From the NCBI GenBank assembly GCA_019311105.1, contig JAFDDA010000076.1:1-41535 (forward strand): a DNA stretch of 41,535 nt. The letters are read 5' to 3'. The first letter of the stretch is position 1. Each line of letters opens with the position of its first letter. Below the pieces are notes generated by a model that did no database searches, was not told the DNA's origin, and worked only from the letters and a program-made list of their open reading frames with translations. The translations under genes were made by a program, and so were the position numbers. The stretch is from Deltaproteobacteria bacterium. GTDB taxonomy: Bacteria > Myxococcota_A > UBA9160 > JAFDDA01. This document shows positions 8,585 to 16,691 of the stretch, piece by piece.

Positions 8585-8782
8585 CCAGGGAGGGCGGCCT
8601 TTGCGCGTCGGTTCGGCGGGCGGCGCGAGCTCGAGGTGGTCGGCGAGCACGGTTTTGATGCCGCCCGAATCGAAGAGCGCCTTCACCTTCCCGCCGGCTT
8701 CACCATCGCCGATGACTTGGCCGACGCCCCAGTCGGGGCACTTCGGATGCTGCACGCGGTCGCCGGCCTGGAAGCGTTTCAT
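8582..8782 (-). CDS. DUF3553 family small protein
   Basis: This 66-residue protein reads as one small beta-rich domain: F-Q-A-G-D-R-V-Q-H-P-K-C-P-D-W-G-V-G-Q-V followed by G-G-K-V-K-A-L-F and G-I-K-T-V. The H-P-K-C-P-D-W-G-x-G-Q-V core is characteristic of DUF3553. That domain is also found near the C-terminus of UvrD/PcrA-type helicases, where it resembles a Tudor-like fold involved in binding RNA polymerase. A free-standing copy could act as a small nucleic-acid or protein-binding module; its function is not established. The start lacks a Shine-Dalgarno sequence and has TAGCCT 6 bases upstream. It is divergent from the FkbM gene. Confidence 0.85.
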   Translation of the reverse strand: MKRFQAGDRVQHPKCPDWGVGQVIGDGEAGGKVKALFDSGGIKTVLADHLELAPPAEPTRKGRPPW

Positions 8783-8788
8783 GGGGCG

Positions 8789-8794
8789 AGGCTA
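8789..8794 (-). promoter_or_regulatory. -10-like box TAGCCT of the DUF3553 gene (leaderless)
   Basis: TAGCCT ends 6 bases before ATG 8782 and no ribosome binding site lies in between. It is divergent from the TAAAGT box of the FkbM gene at 8821. Confidence 0.5.
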
Positions 8795-8820
8795 CCGGAT
8801 CGGTTGCGGGGGGCAGGTGG

Positions 8821-8826
8821 TAAAGT
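8821..8826 (+). promoter_or_regulatory. -10-like box TAAAGT of the FkbM gene (leaderless)
   Basis: TAAAGT ends 6 bases before the GTG start at 8833. No -35 hexamer is obvious at 16-18 bases upstream. Confidence 0.45.
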
Positions 8827-8832
8827 GGCGGA

Positions 8833-9570
8833 GTGACTCGCACGGTCAAAGCGTGGCTGCTCCGATGGCTCGGGCCCGAAGGCTACGGCCGGGTGAAACA
8901 GGTGCTCGATCGCTTCGTCTTCCGCTATCGGCGCCGTGCCTACTCGCAGTTCGGTGAGGATCTCTTCCTGGCCGACTACTTCGAAGGTCAGGCCGAGGGC
9001 ACCTACGTCGACGTCGGGGCCTTCCATCCGCGTCAGTTCTCGAACACCCAACTCCTCTACGAGCGCGGCTGGCGTGGGCTCAACGTCGACGCGACGCCGG
9101 GGAGCATGCGGCTGTTCGCGGCGCTTCGGCCCAGCGATGTGAACCTCGAGCTCGCGATCTCCGACCAGCCGGGCCCGCACGCGCTTCATTCGTGGGGGCT
9201 CCACGCGGAGAACAGCCTCGCTCCGGACCAGGTCCGAGCGGCGGAGGCGCAACTGGGAGCCGCCCACGAGGTGGTCTCGCTGGAAGCGCGCACGCTCACC
9301 CAGGTGCTCGACGACAACGGGTTTCAGAATCGGCCGATCGATCTGCTCACCGTCGACGCCGAAGGGCACGATCTCGCCGTCCTCCGCTCCCTCGACTGGA
9401 GCCGCTATCGCCCGCGCCTCGTCGTGGCGGAGCTCTTTGCGCCCGACCTCGAGGCACTCCTCGTGTCGGATCGCTACGCTTTCATGAACAAGCAGGGCTA
9501 TCGCCTGGTCGGCTGGCATCGGCCGAGTGTGATCTTCGAGTCGGAACTCGAGGACGGAGGTGAGGGATGA
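8833..9570 (+). CDS. FkbM family SAM-dependent methyltransferase
   Basis: The 245-residue protein has the FkbM pattern: S-Q-F-G-E-D near residue 36, the SAM-binding G-T-Y-V-D-V-G-A-F-H-P around residue 56, then N-T-Q-L-L-Y-E-R-G-W-R-G-L-N-V-D. A later I-D-L-L-T-V-D-A-E-G-H-D segment is the family hallmark. FkbM enzymes O-methylate hydroxyls of sugars, lipids or polyketides, so a cell-envelope glycan is a plausible substrate, though nothing nearby proves it. The GTG start at 8833 has TAAAGT 6 bases upstream. Its end overlaps the following small membrane protein gene by 4 bases, suggesting translational coupling. Confidence 0.9.
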   Translation: MTRTVKAWLLRWLGPEGYGRVKQVLDRFVFRYRRRAYSQFGEDLFLADYFEGQAEGTYVDVGAFHPRQFSNTQLLYERGWRGLNVDATPGSMRLFAALRPSDVNLELAISDQPGPHALHSWGLHAENSLAPDQVRAAEAQLGAAHEVVSLEARTLTQVLDDNGFQNRPIDLLTVDAEGHDLAVLRSLDWSRYRPRLVVAELFAPDLEALLVSDRYAFMNKQGYRLVGWHRPSVIFESELEDGGEG

Positions 9571-9941
9571 ACTGGCTGGTCGCGGCGTTTGGCCTGTTCC
9601 TCTTCGTCATTGGACTCTATGGGATGGTCTCGCCCGAGCCTGTGCTCCGCGTGCTGCGGGGCTGGAGTCCGTCGCAACGCCTCGGCATTGCCGTCGGCGG
9701 CCGGGCCGTGCTGGGCGTGATCTTCCTGCTGGCGGCAGATTCCACGCGCCATCCCGGCCTCATCACCGCGATCGGTGTGATCGCGCTGCTGGCCGCAGCG
9801 CTGATGCCGCTCTTCGGAGCGCAGCGGATCAGCGCAATGTTCGATTGGTTCCTCGACCGCCCGCCGCCCCTGCTGCGCGCCTGGTTCGTCGCCGCCGTGA
9901 TTTTCGGCGCGGGCCTCGTCTGGGTGGCGCTCCCGGCCTAG
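9567..9941 (+). CDS. Small four-helix membrane protein
   Basis: This 124-residue protein starts in an ATGA overlap with the FkbM gene, with GAGGTGAGGG just upstream. It contains about four hydrophobic helices (residues 3-22, 41-58, 62-80 and 101-121) separated by short charged loops. The first half resembles small DUF2065-like inner-membrane proteins, but I do not recognise it with confidence. Its stop overlaps the stop region of the converging oxidoreductase gene. The overlap implies co-expression with the methyltransferase. Its function is unknown. Confidence 0.75.
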   Translation: MNWLVAAFGLFLFVIGLYGMVSPEPVLRVLRGWSPSQRLGIAVGGRAVLGVIFLLAADSTRHPGLITAIGVIALLAAALMPLFGAQRISAMFDWFLDRPPPLLRAWFVAAVIFGAGLVWVALPA

Positions 9942-10897
9942 CTCGGCTCCGCCGAGACCCGGATCATCCGCTTGCCGCGGTTCGCGCCGGCGAGCAAGCC
10001 GATCAGACCCTCGGGTGCGTTCTCGAGGCCGTCGATCACGTCCTCGATGACCTTCAGCTCGCCGCTTGCGGTCCATGCGGCGAGGTCGCGCTCGGCCACA
10101 TCGTCGCGGTCGGCGAAATCCATGACGATGAAGCCCTCCATGCGGATGCGCTTCACCACGAGCAGGCCCGGGATGCCGACCGGCCCCGTGATGGGCCCTC
10201 CGTCATACATCGAGACGGCGCCGCAGCAGGCGCCGCCCGTGTTGTCGAAGTAGACGTCGATGCCGCCGTCGCAGTGTTTGGCGAGACCCGCCGGGACGTC
10301 GTCGTTCTTGTAGTCGATGCAGGCGTCGAAGCCGAGCTCGTCGACGACCCAGGCGCACTTCTCGGGCCCGCCGGCGACGCCGACCACCTTCGCGCCGCGA
10401 ATCTTTCCAATTTGTCCGACGATCGTCCCTACGGAACCCGCAGCCGCCGAGACGAGCAGCGTCTCGCCCGCTTCGATCCCCGAGAGATGGACGAGCCCGT
10501 GGTAGGCGGTCTTGCCCGCGATGCCGAGCACCGAGAGCTGCTGGGTGAGCGGCCGGTGGTCCGAGCAGCGCGCCACGTGCCGCGCGTCCACCGCGACGTA
10601 CTCCTGCCAACCGACCTCGCCGAAGACCAGGTCGCCCTCGGCGAACCCGTCGGCGCGGGATTCCACGACCTGCGCGATGCCGCCGCCCGCCATCACGTCG
10701 CCTGCATTCACGGCGTCGCGGTAGGTGGCGCCCTGCATCCATGCGCGGTTCGCCGCATCGAGGGAAAGCAGGACGCTGCGCAGCAGCAGCTGCCCCTCGG
10801 CCGGGGCCGGGATCTCGCCCTCGCGCAACTGGAAGTGACTCGCCTGAAGCATCCCCGTAGGCCGCTCCACCAGCAGGATCTGTGTGTTCTTGCTCAT
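9938..10897 (-). CDS. NADP-dependent MDR-superfamily oxidoreductase
   Basis: The 319-residue zinc-free medium-chain reductase resembles the CurA / leukotriene-B4 dehydrogenase group. An N-terminal catalytic domain is followed by a Rossmann domain with the signature V-S-A-A-A-G-S-V-G-T-I-V-G-Q near residue 150, then K-V-V-G-V-A-G-G and a C-I-D-Y-K-N-D segment. No structural zinc cysteine cluster is present. Such enzymes reduce alpha,beta-unsaturated ketones or aldehydes using NADPH. It is divergent from the CoA-transferase gene, with 73 bases between them containing a perfect 12-base palindrome at 10911-10922. This context fits lipid or steroid catabolism, but the substrate is not determined. 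Confidence 0.9.
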   Translation of the reverse strand: MSKNTQILLVERPTGMLQASHFQLREGEIPAPAEGQLLLRSVLLSLDAANRAWMQGATYRDAVNAGDVMAGGGIAQVVESRADGFAEGDLVFGEVGWQEYVAVDARHVARCSDHRPLTQQLSVLGIAGKTAYHGLVHLSGIEAGETLLVSAAAGSVGTIVGQIGKIRGAKVVGVAGGPEKCAWVVDELGFDACIDYKNDDVPAGLAKHCDGGIDVYFDNTGGACCGAVSMYDGGPITGPVGIPGLLVVKRIRMEGFIVMDFADRDDVAERDLAAWTASGELKVIEDVIDGLENAPEGLIGLLAGANRGKRMIRVSAEPS

Positions 10898-10903
10898 GGC
10901 CCG

Positions 10904-10909
10904 AGTCTA
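10904..10909 (-). promoter_or_regulatory. -10-like box TAGACT of the MDR oxidoreductase gene (leaderless)
   Basis: TAGACT ends 6 bases before ATG 10897 with no ribosome binding site. A 12-base perfect palindrome (ACCCGGCCGGGT, 10911-10922) abuts it upstream and could be an operator. Confidence 0.5.
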
Positions 10910-10955
10910 CACCCGGCCGGGTCGCGGTGGAGTTGTTCGCCCCTGTTCGCGAGGG

Positions 10956-10961
10956 TAACCT
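10956..10961 (+). promoter_or_regulatory. -10-like box TAACCT of the CoA-transferase gene (leaderless)
   Basis: TAACCT ends 9 bases before ATG 10971, with TTGTTC 17 bases upstream at 10933-10938 as a partial -35. No Shine-Dalgarno sequence is present. Confidence 0.5.
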
Positions 10962-10970
10962 GCGCGCCCC

Positions 10971-12224
10971 ATGACGAATTCGAAGTCCGACCCCGCTGCA
11001 CCCCTCGCCGGGCTGCGAGTCATCGAGAGTTCGATGCTCGGCCCGGCCGCCATCACGACCCACCTCGCCGACCTCGGCGCCGAGGTGATCAAGGTCGAGC
11101 CGCCCGCCGGCGACTACGTGCGCGACATGACCTGGCCGATCATCGAAGGTGTCTCGCTGCTCCACTATCACGTGAACCGGGGCAAGAAGAGCCTGACCCT
11201 CGACCTGCGCAACCCCGAAGCCGTCGAGGTCTACAAGGATCTGGTGAAGGGCGCGGACGTGGTGGTCGAGGCCATGCGCCCGGGCTCACTCGCCCGCCGC
11301 GGGCTCGGCTTCGAGGTCCTGAAGGCCATCAATCCGAAGATCGTCTTCTGCAACATCTCGGGCTACGGCATGAGCGGGCCCTACCAGAACCTCCCGGCCC
11401 ACGGCATCGCCTTCGACACCTGGGCGGGCATCATCAACCCGGCCTACGACGACGAAGGCTTCTGCTTCATCCCCGAGCACGCATCGATCGGGATGCACGC
11501 GGGCCCGATGCTGGGTGCCATGGGCATCCTCGCCGCCGTCCTGCGCGCCCGCGCGACGGGGGAGGGGGCGATGCTCGAGGTGGGCCAGTCCGACGCCGCC
11601 GCGTACATGGATTGGTACCGCTCCGAGAGCTGGCTGGCCTACGAGCGGCCAGAAGACGTGGTGACGGGAAACAAGTCCGACGACTACGTCCGGCGCGCGC
11701 CCGGCACGGCGGGGATGAAGGAAGGCGTCCGCTACCAGATGTACGAGGCCTCGGATGGCCACGTGCTCTTCATGTGCAGCGAGCAGGCCTTCTGGAAGAA
11801 CTTCTGCGAGGGCGTTGGGCGCGAAGAACTCTTCGAGCGTTGGCCTGGGTCGAAGTATGCCGACCACGCGCGGGGCAACCGCGAACTCCAGATCGAGCTA
11901 CGCGACATCTTCAAGACGAAGAGCTGCGAGGAGTGGATCCGGCTCGGCGACGAGAAGAACTTCCCGATCGCGCCCGTGAATACACCGCAGACCCTGACCG
12001 AAGACCCGCAGTTCGTCGATCGCTTCCCGCTCTATCCCCACGCCGAGCACGGCGCCGACATGCTGCCCTTCCCGGTGAAGTTCCTGGGCGAGACGCTTCC
12101 GGCTCCGGGCAAGGCACCGACGGTGGGCGAGCACAGCGAGGCGGTGTTGCGCGAGGTCCTGGGCTACGACGACGCGAAGATCGCGGCCCTCGACGACGCG
12201 GGAGCCCTGCGCGGCAAGAAGTAG
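10971..12224 (+). CDS. Class III CoA-transferase (CaiB/BaiF family)
   Basis: This 417-residue protein opens with the family pattern L-A-G-L-R-V-I-E and L-A-D-L-G-A-E-V-I-K-V-E-P-P. It continues with N-R-G-K-K-S-L-T-L-D-L, D-V-V-V-E-A-M-R-P-G and S-G-Y-G-M-S-G-P-Y, then R-A-T-G-E-G near 194. Family members move CoA between carboxylic acids, or racemise 2-methylacyl-CoA, through an enzyme-bound Asp. By local alignment that Asp should sit four residues before G178, but residue 174 is Gly and no Asp lies in A171-H176. It may therefore be non-canonical or use another residue. It converges on the amidohydrolase gene with 12 bases between stops, beside thiolase and MDR genes, suggesting acyl-CoA metabolism. 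Confidence 0.9.
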   Translation: MTNSKSDPAAPLAGLRVIESSMLGPAAITTHLADLGAEVIKVEPPAGDYVRDMTWPIIEGVSLLHYHVNRGKKSLTLDLRNPEAVEVYKDLVKGADVVVEAMRPGSLARRGLGFEVLKAINPKIVFCNISGYGMSGPYQNLPAHGIAFDTWAGIINPAYDDEGFCFIPEHASIGMHAGPMLGAMGILAAVLRARATGEGAMLEVGQSDAAAYMDWYRSESWLAYERPEDVVTGNKSDDYVRRAPGTAGMKEGVRYQMYEASDGHVLFMCSEQAFWKNFCEGVGREELFERWPGSKYADHARGNRELQIELRDIFKTKSCEEWIRLGDEKNFPIAPVNTPQTLTEDPQFVDRFPLYPHAEHGADMLPFPVKFLGETLPAPGKAPTVGEHSEAVLREVLGYDDAKIAALDDAGALRGKK

Positions 12225-12236
12225 CCGCGCCGCGAG

Positions 12237-13421
12237 CTAGAGCGAGGGCAGACCTCGCCCCATCAGATCCACGAAGTTCTCCGCGTAGAAGCGGTTGCGG
12301 TCGACGTCGCCGAGGCTGCGCTCGAAGCGCTCGTAGGGGCGGCGGCCGCCCTCGACGTGGGGGAAGTCGGTGGAGAACATGCAGATGCCCGGGCCCACCT
12401 GCTCGGTGACCCAGCCGACATCCTCGGTCGGGTAGGGCGTGACCCGGATCTGCCGCTCCACGTACTCGCTCGGTTTGAGGGAGAGCGCCTTCAGGCGGTC
12501 TTCGTGCCGGCGGAATGCCTCGAAGGCCGACTCCATCTGGCGCATCCAGCTCGGTAGCCAGATCGCACCTTGTTCGATGACGCCGATGCGAAGCTCCGGG
12601 AAGCGATCGAGCACGCCGTCGAAGATCAGCGTGGCGAGGGTCTGCATGGGCGGGCCGGGGATCCCCATGTAGTCGACGGAGCGGAAGTTCTCGTCGCCCC
12701 CGTGGAAGTCGGCCGGGATCGGCAGCCCGTTCTGGAAGTAGGCCGCGTCGATCAGGTCGCCCGTGCCGCCGACGTGGAAGACGATCGGGATGCCGGCCTC
12801 CTCGGCCATGGCCCAGACCGGATCGAGTGCGATGTGGCTCGGGGAATGTCCGGGCGGGCAGCCGGACGCCACCAACAGGGCCGCGGCTCCCGCATCGAGC
12901 GATTCGCGCGCCATCGCCCGGGCACGCTCGAAGTCGACCAGCGGCACGTAGCAGGTCGGTAGCAGCCGCGGATCGGCTTCACAGAACTCGAGGATGCCGC
13001 GGTTGTGAGCACGCGCCGCCCCGTAGGCGAGGTCGAGGTCGCCCCCGTGCTCCCAATCGCGCAAGCGGCGGTTGTAGAACGTGTTGAAGAGCAGCTGGCT
13101 CGCCACCCCGATCAGGTCGATGGCGCGGCTGCGATGCTCGGGGAGGAACGATCCCGTCGCCGCGAAGTTCTTGCGGTTCATGATCTCGGCGGCCTCGGCC
13201 TCGCGGTAGGCCTCGGAGCGGTGCTTGCCCGCCAGGCGCTCGAACGTGGCGTCGAGGTCGGCGAGCTGGCTGTCGTCACCCGTCTGCTTCAGCTCGTTCA
13301 CGTAGCCGGGCGGGGCGATCCGGGCGCGCAATGCCGGGTCGGCGTAGTCCCGCAACCAGTGGGGGGGCTCCATGAGGTGCGCGTCGGCGTCATGGACGAG
13401 TCGGCCTTCGATGTAGGGCAA
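12237..13421 (-). CDS. Amidohydrolase-2 family metal-dependent hydrolase
   Basis: The open frame continues upstream into the thiolase gene, but coding character begins at L-P-Y-I-E-G-R-L-V-H-D-A-D-A-H. I therefore start at TTG 13421, 17 bases after the thiolase stop, giving 394 residues. The D-A-D-A-H-L-M-E motif occupies the N-terminal metal-site position of this TIM-barrel family. I-V-F-H-V-G-G-T-G-D, a long barrel segment ending R-I-G-V-I-E-Q-G and F-S-T-D-F-P-H-V-E-G-G near the C-terminus supply the later His and Asp ligands. Relatives include hydrolases and decarboxylases in aromatic, steroid and xenobiotic breakdown. It is the third gene of an operon with thiolase and HD proteins. Confidence 0.88.
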   Translation of the reverse strand: MPYIEGRLVHDADAHLMEPPHWLRDYADPALRARIAPPGYVNELKQTGDDSQLADLDATFERLAGKHRSEAYREAEAAEIMNRKNFAATGSFLPEHRSRAIDLIGVASQLLFNTFYNRRLRDWEHGGDLDLAYGAARAHNRGILEFCEADPRLLPTCYVPLVDFERARAMARESLDAGAAALLVASGCPPGHSPSHIALDPVWAMAEEAGIPIVFHVGGTGDLIDAAYFQNGLPIPADFHGGDENFRSVDYMGIPGPPMQTLATLIFDGVLDRFPELRIGVIEQGAIWLPSWMRQMESAFEAFRRHEDRLKALSLKPSEYVERQIRVTPYPTEDVGWVTEQVGPGICMFSTDFPHVEGGRRPYERFERSLGDVDRNRFYAENFVDLMGRGLPSL

Positions 13422-13438
13422 AGGTGCGCCGCCGTGTC

Positions 13439-14617
<1,179 letters not shown>

Positions 14618-15445
14618 CTAGAGCTCGTGCTCGGTGGCGAACACGTGGGAGTAGAGGCCGGCGACCCATTGCTTGCCGGTCTGGGTGACGCGCAGATACG
14701 AGATGGCCTCGCGCACGAAGGGGCTGACGACGTTCCAGAAGAAGTGGGGATACGAACGCGCGAGATCCGCCGGCGTCTTGTAGCCGAGCTTCTCGTTGGT
14801 CCCCGTCTCCTGGAATTCGTAGAAGAGCGCCGGGTGCTTTCTCAGGTAGCTCGGGTCGGCGAGTTGGCCGATCAGGTCGGCGGAGCGAACCAGGCCCTGG
14901 AAATTCGCGGTCTGGGTGTGGTCGCGGTCTTCGGGGACCGGGAAGCGCGTGAGCTCGATGTAGCTCGCAACCCGGTCGGCATCGATGATCGAGTGCCCGC
15001 CGAACCGTTCGCGGATGAAGAGCTTGCCACGGTCCACGTGGTGCGGCGTGAGGGCGGCATCCGTCGCGCCGGGCGGCAGCGTGACGGTTTCGCCGGCGAC
15101 GCCGGTGGTGCAGGTGTTCCCATCGTCGTCGCGGCAGACCCCGCGCACGTAGCCGATGTCGTGGCAGAGGAGGGCGATCATGAAATGCAGCCAATCCTTC
15201 GGCGACACGCCGCCTTCGCGGATGTGTTTGCCCTTCAGGATCTCCTGGCCGACGAGGGTGACCATCATCGTGTGCTCGACGTCGTGGTAGAGGGCATCGC
15301 TGTTGGCGATGCGCTCCATGGCCATGCGGCCGGCCCAGCCGAGCAGCTCTGGGTAGGTGGGCTCGAGGTTTCCGTAGTTTCGACGGTAGGCGGCCTCGAG
15401 GCGTTCGACGAAGGCGTCGTTCAAGAGTTCGGCGGCGTTGAACAT
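14618..15445 (-). CDS. HD-domain metal-dependent phosphohydrolase-like protein
   Basis: This 275-residue protein has the HD-superfamily pattern. A first His lies in D-A-L-Y-H-D-V-E-H-T near residue 52, followed by the HD doublet in L-L-C-H-D-I-G-Y near residue 93, and later by His and Asp residues (H-S-I-I-D-A-D-R). HD proteins bind one or two metals and usually hydrolyse phosphate esters or cyclic nucleotides. An insertion, C-R-D-D-D-G-N-T-C, follows the HD motif. The start at 15445 has GGGAGGA about 6 bases upstream. It heads an operon with thiolase and amidohydrolase genes, an unusual pairing. A perfect-armed palindrome sits 33 bases before its start codon. Confidence 0.85.
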   Translation of the reverse strand: MFNAAELLNDAFVERLEAAYRRNYGNLEPTYPELLGWAGRMAMERIANSDALYHDVEHTMMVTLVGQEILKGKHIREGGVSPKDWLHFMIALLCHDIGYVRGVCRDDDGNTCTTGVAGETVTLPPGATDAALTPHHVDRGKLFIRERFGGHSIIDADRVASYIELTRFPVPEDRDHTQTANFQGLVRSADLIGQLADPSYLRKHPALFYEFQETGTNEKLGYKTPADLARSYPHFFWNVVSPFVREAISYLRVTQTGKQWVAGLYSHVFATEHEL

Positions 15446-15477
15446 CGGATCCTCCCGAGGGGTGCGTCGACCTCATG

Positions 15478-15499
15478 TAGCACGGCCGGCGCCGTGCTA
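15478..15499. promoter_or_regulatory. 22-base palindrome, candidate operator between divergent genes
   Basis: The arms TAGCACGGC and GCCGTGCTA are perfect inverted copies separated by 4 bases. The site lies between the HD-thiolase-amidohydrolase operon and the CPBP protease gene. It overlaps a minus-strand TACATG that could serve as a -10 box. The symmetry and position fit a dimeric repressor of the TetR or GntR kind, but no regulator gene is adjacent. Confidence 0.5.
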
Positions 15500-15567
15500 G
15501 AAACCCGACGCGCGGCGGCTCACGCAGCGCGCGACGAGCAGGGATCGTCGCACGGCGAGGACGCCCC

Positions 15568-16278
15568 GTGAACCCGCAACCCGCGCGCACCCCCGAAATC
15601 TGGATCGATGCGCTGCCCTACGCGCTGCCCTATCTCGCCTTCGGCGTCGTGCTGTCGCTGAAAGGGGAGGGCGCGCACGTGGGCTGGGCCCTGGCGCAGG
15701 TGCTGGCCCCCGCCGTCCTGATCGCCGGTTTCGCGTTCCGCGGTGCCTATCCCGAACTTTCGGGTTTCCGCCCCCGAATTTCGGGCGGGCTGGCCGACGT
15801 GGCCGTCGGCCTCGGCATCGCCGCCCTCTGGCTCGTGCCGTTCCTGGCTTTCGATGTGCTCCCCCGCCCGGGCCCGGAGGCGGCCTTCGACCCGGGCGAG
15901 GCGGGCATGCGGGGCGTGAACCTGGCCCTCCGCTTTGCCGGTTTCGCCCTCGTGACGCCCTTCATGGAGGAGCTCTTCGTCCGAAGCTTCCTGATTCGCT
16001 TCCTCGACGTTTTCGACGCAGAGGCAGATTTCCGCGAGATTCCGATCGGACGTTTCGCCTGGCGCAGTTTCATCGGCACCGTCCTGTGGTTCACGGTCAC
16101 CCATCAGACATGGGAATGGCTCGTCGCGCTACCGACCGGGATCGTCTTGAACCTCTGGCTCTATCGCCGACGGCACTTGGGCTCGGTGGTGCTGGCCCAT
16201 GCCACGGCCAACGCAGCCATCTTCACGTACGTGCTGATGAGGGCGAGCACGAATCCAGATCTCTGGATCTTCCTCTAG
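15568..16278 (+). CDS. CPBP-family intramembrane protease (CAAX protease related)
   Basis: The 236-residue multi-spanning protein has about six to seven hydrophobic segments. The glutamic-protease motif E-E-L-F-V-R lies near residue 134, followed by a conserved His in F-T-V-T-H-Q near 177 and another in L-A-H-A-T-A-N near 212. These are the three motif positions of the Abi/CPBP family. The layout recalls the CAAX-related subgroup often encoded with exosortases, but no exosortase is in this window. The start is GTG 15568 with GAGGA about 6 bases upstream. It is followed by a separate small HPt-like gene. The substrate is unknown. Confidence 0.88.
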   Translation: MNPQPARTPEIWIDALPYALPYLAFGVVLSLKGEGAHVGWALAQVLAPAVLIAGFAFRGAYPELSGFRPRISGGLADVAVGLGIAALWLVPFLAFDVLPRPGPEAAFDPGEAGMRGVNLALRFAGFALVTPFMEELFVRSFLIRFLDVFDAEADFREIPIGRFAWRSFIGTVLWFTVTHQTWEWLVALPTGIVLNLWLYRRRHLGSVVLAHATANAAIFTYVLMRASTNPDLWIFL

Positions 16279-16361
16279 TCGACCCGGCGGTCCTCGATGA
16301 GGACGGCCCGCCCCCTTCGAACGACGTCAATCCCGATGCGCCTGCGGCCGATACGGAGGCC

Positions 16362-16691
16362 ATGGGCTACCAGCGCCTGGCTCCGATCCACTCCGTCCAC
16401 GAAGACGACCCCGAGTTCTCCGAAGGCATCGACGCGTTCGTCGTGGGCCTCGGTGAATGGATCGACACGCTGCAGGATGCGCACGCTGCGGGCGACTTCG
16501 AGACCCTGGTGGCGCGGGCCGCCGCACAAGCGCTGGCGGCGACGACCCTCGGCTATCCGGGGCTGAGTGACGCCGCCCGGCAGGTCGTGCGCGCCGCGGA
16601 AGACGGCGAGGACGAGAACTCCCGAAAGGCCATCGGCGACCTCATCGAGCTCGTCCAGCGCGTGCGCCTGGGCCACCGAAGCGCCGCCTAG
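16362..16691 (+). CDS. Small HPt-like helical protein lacking the phospho-His
   Basis: The frame is open from the protease stop at 16278, but the first usable start codon is ATG 16362 (GGAGG lies only 2 bases before it), giving 109 residues. Coding character seems to extend slightly upstream, so the start is uncertain. The helical pattern F-E-T-L-V-A-R-A-A-A-Q-A-L-A-A-T-T-L-G-Y-P matches HPt domains, whose usual core is A-H-x-L-K-G-x-x. Here the phosphorylatable His is replaced by Ala or Gln, and the K-G by other residues. It may be a non-catalytic HPt-like inhibitor or a structural module. It overlaps the end of the convergent kinase gene by about 50 bases. Confidence 0.6.
   Translation: MGYQRLAPIHSVHEDDPEFSEGIDAFVVGLGEWIDTLQDAHAAGDFETLVARAAAQALAATTLGYPGLSDAARQVVRAAEDGEDENSRKAIGDLIELVQRVRLGHRSAA

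Noticed and set aside
9560-12409. A 949-codon open frame on the plus strand covering the MDR gene and the CoA transferase
   Set aside because: It is antisense to the MDR gene and out of frame with the CoA transferase, with Arg/Ala/Gly-rich low-coding composition. High GC creates such long shadow frames; both real genes have family motifs.
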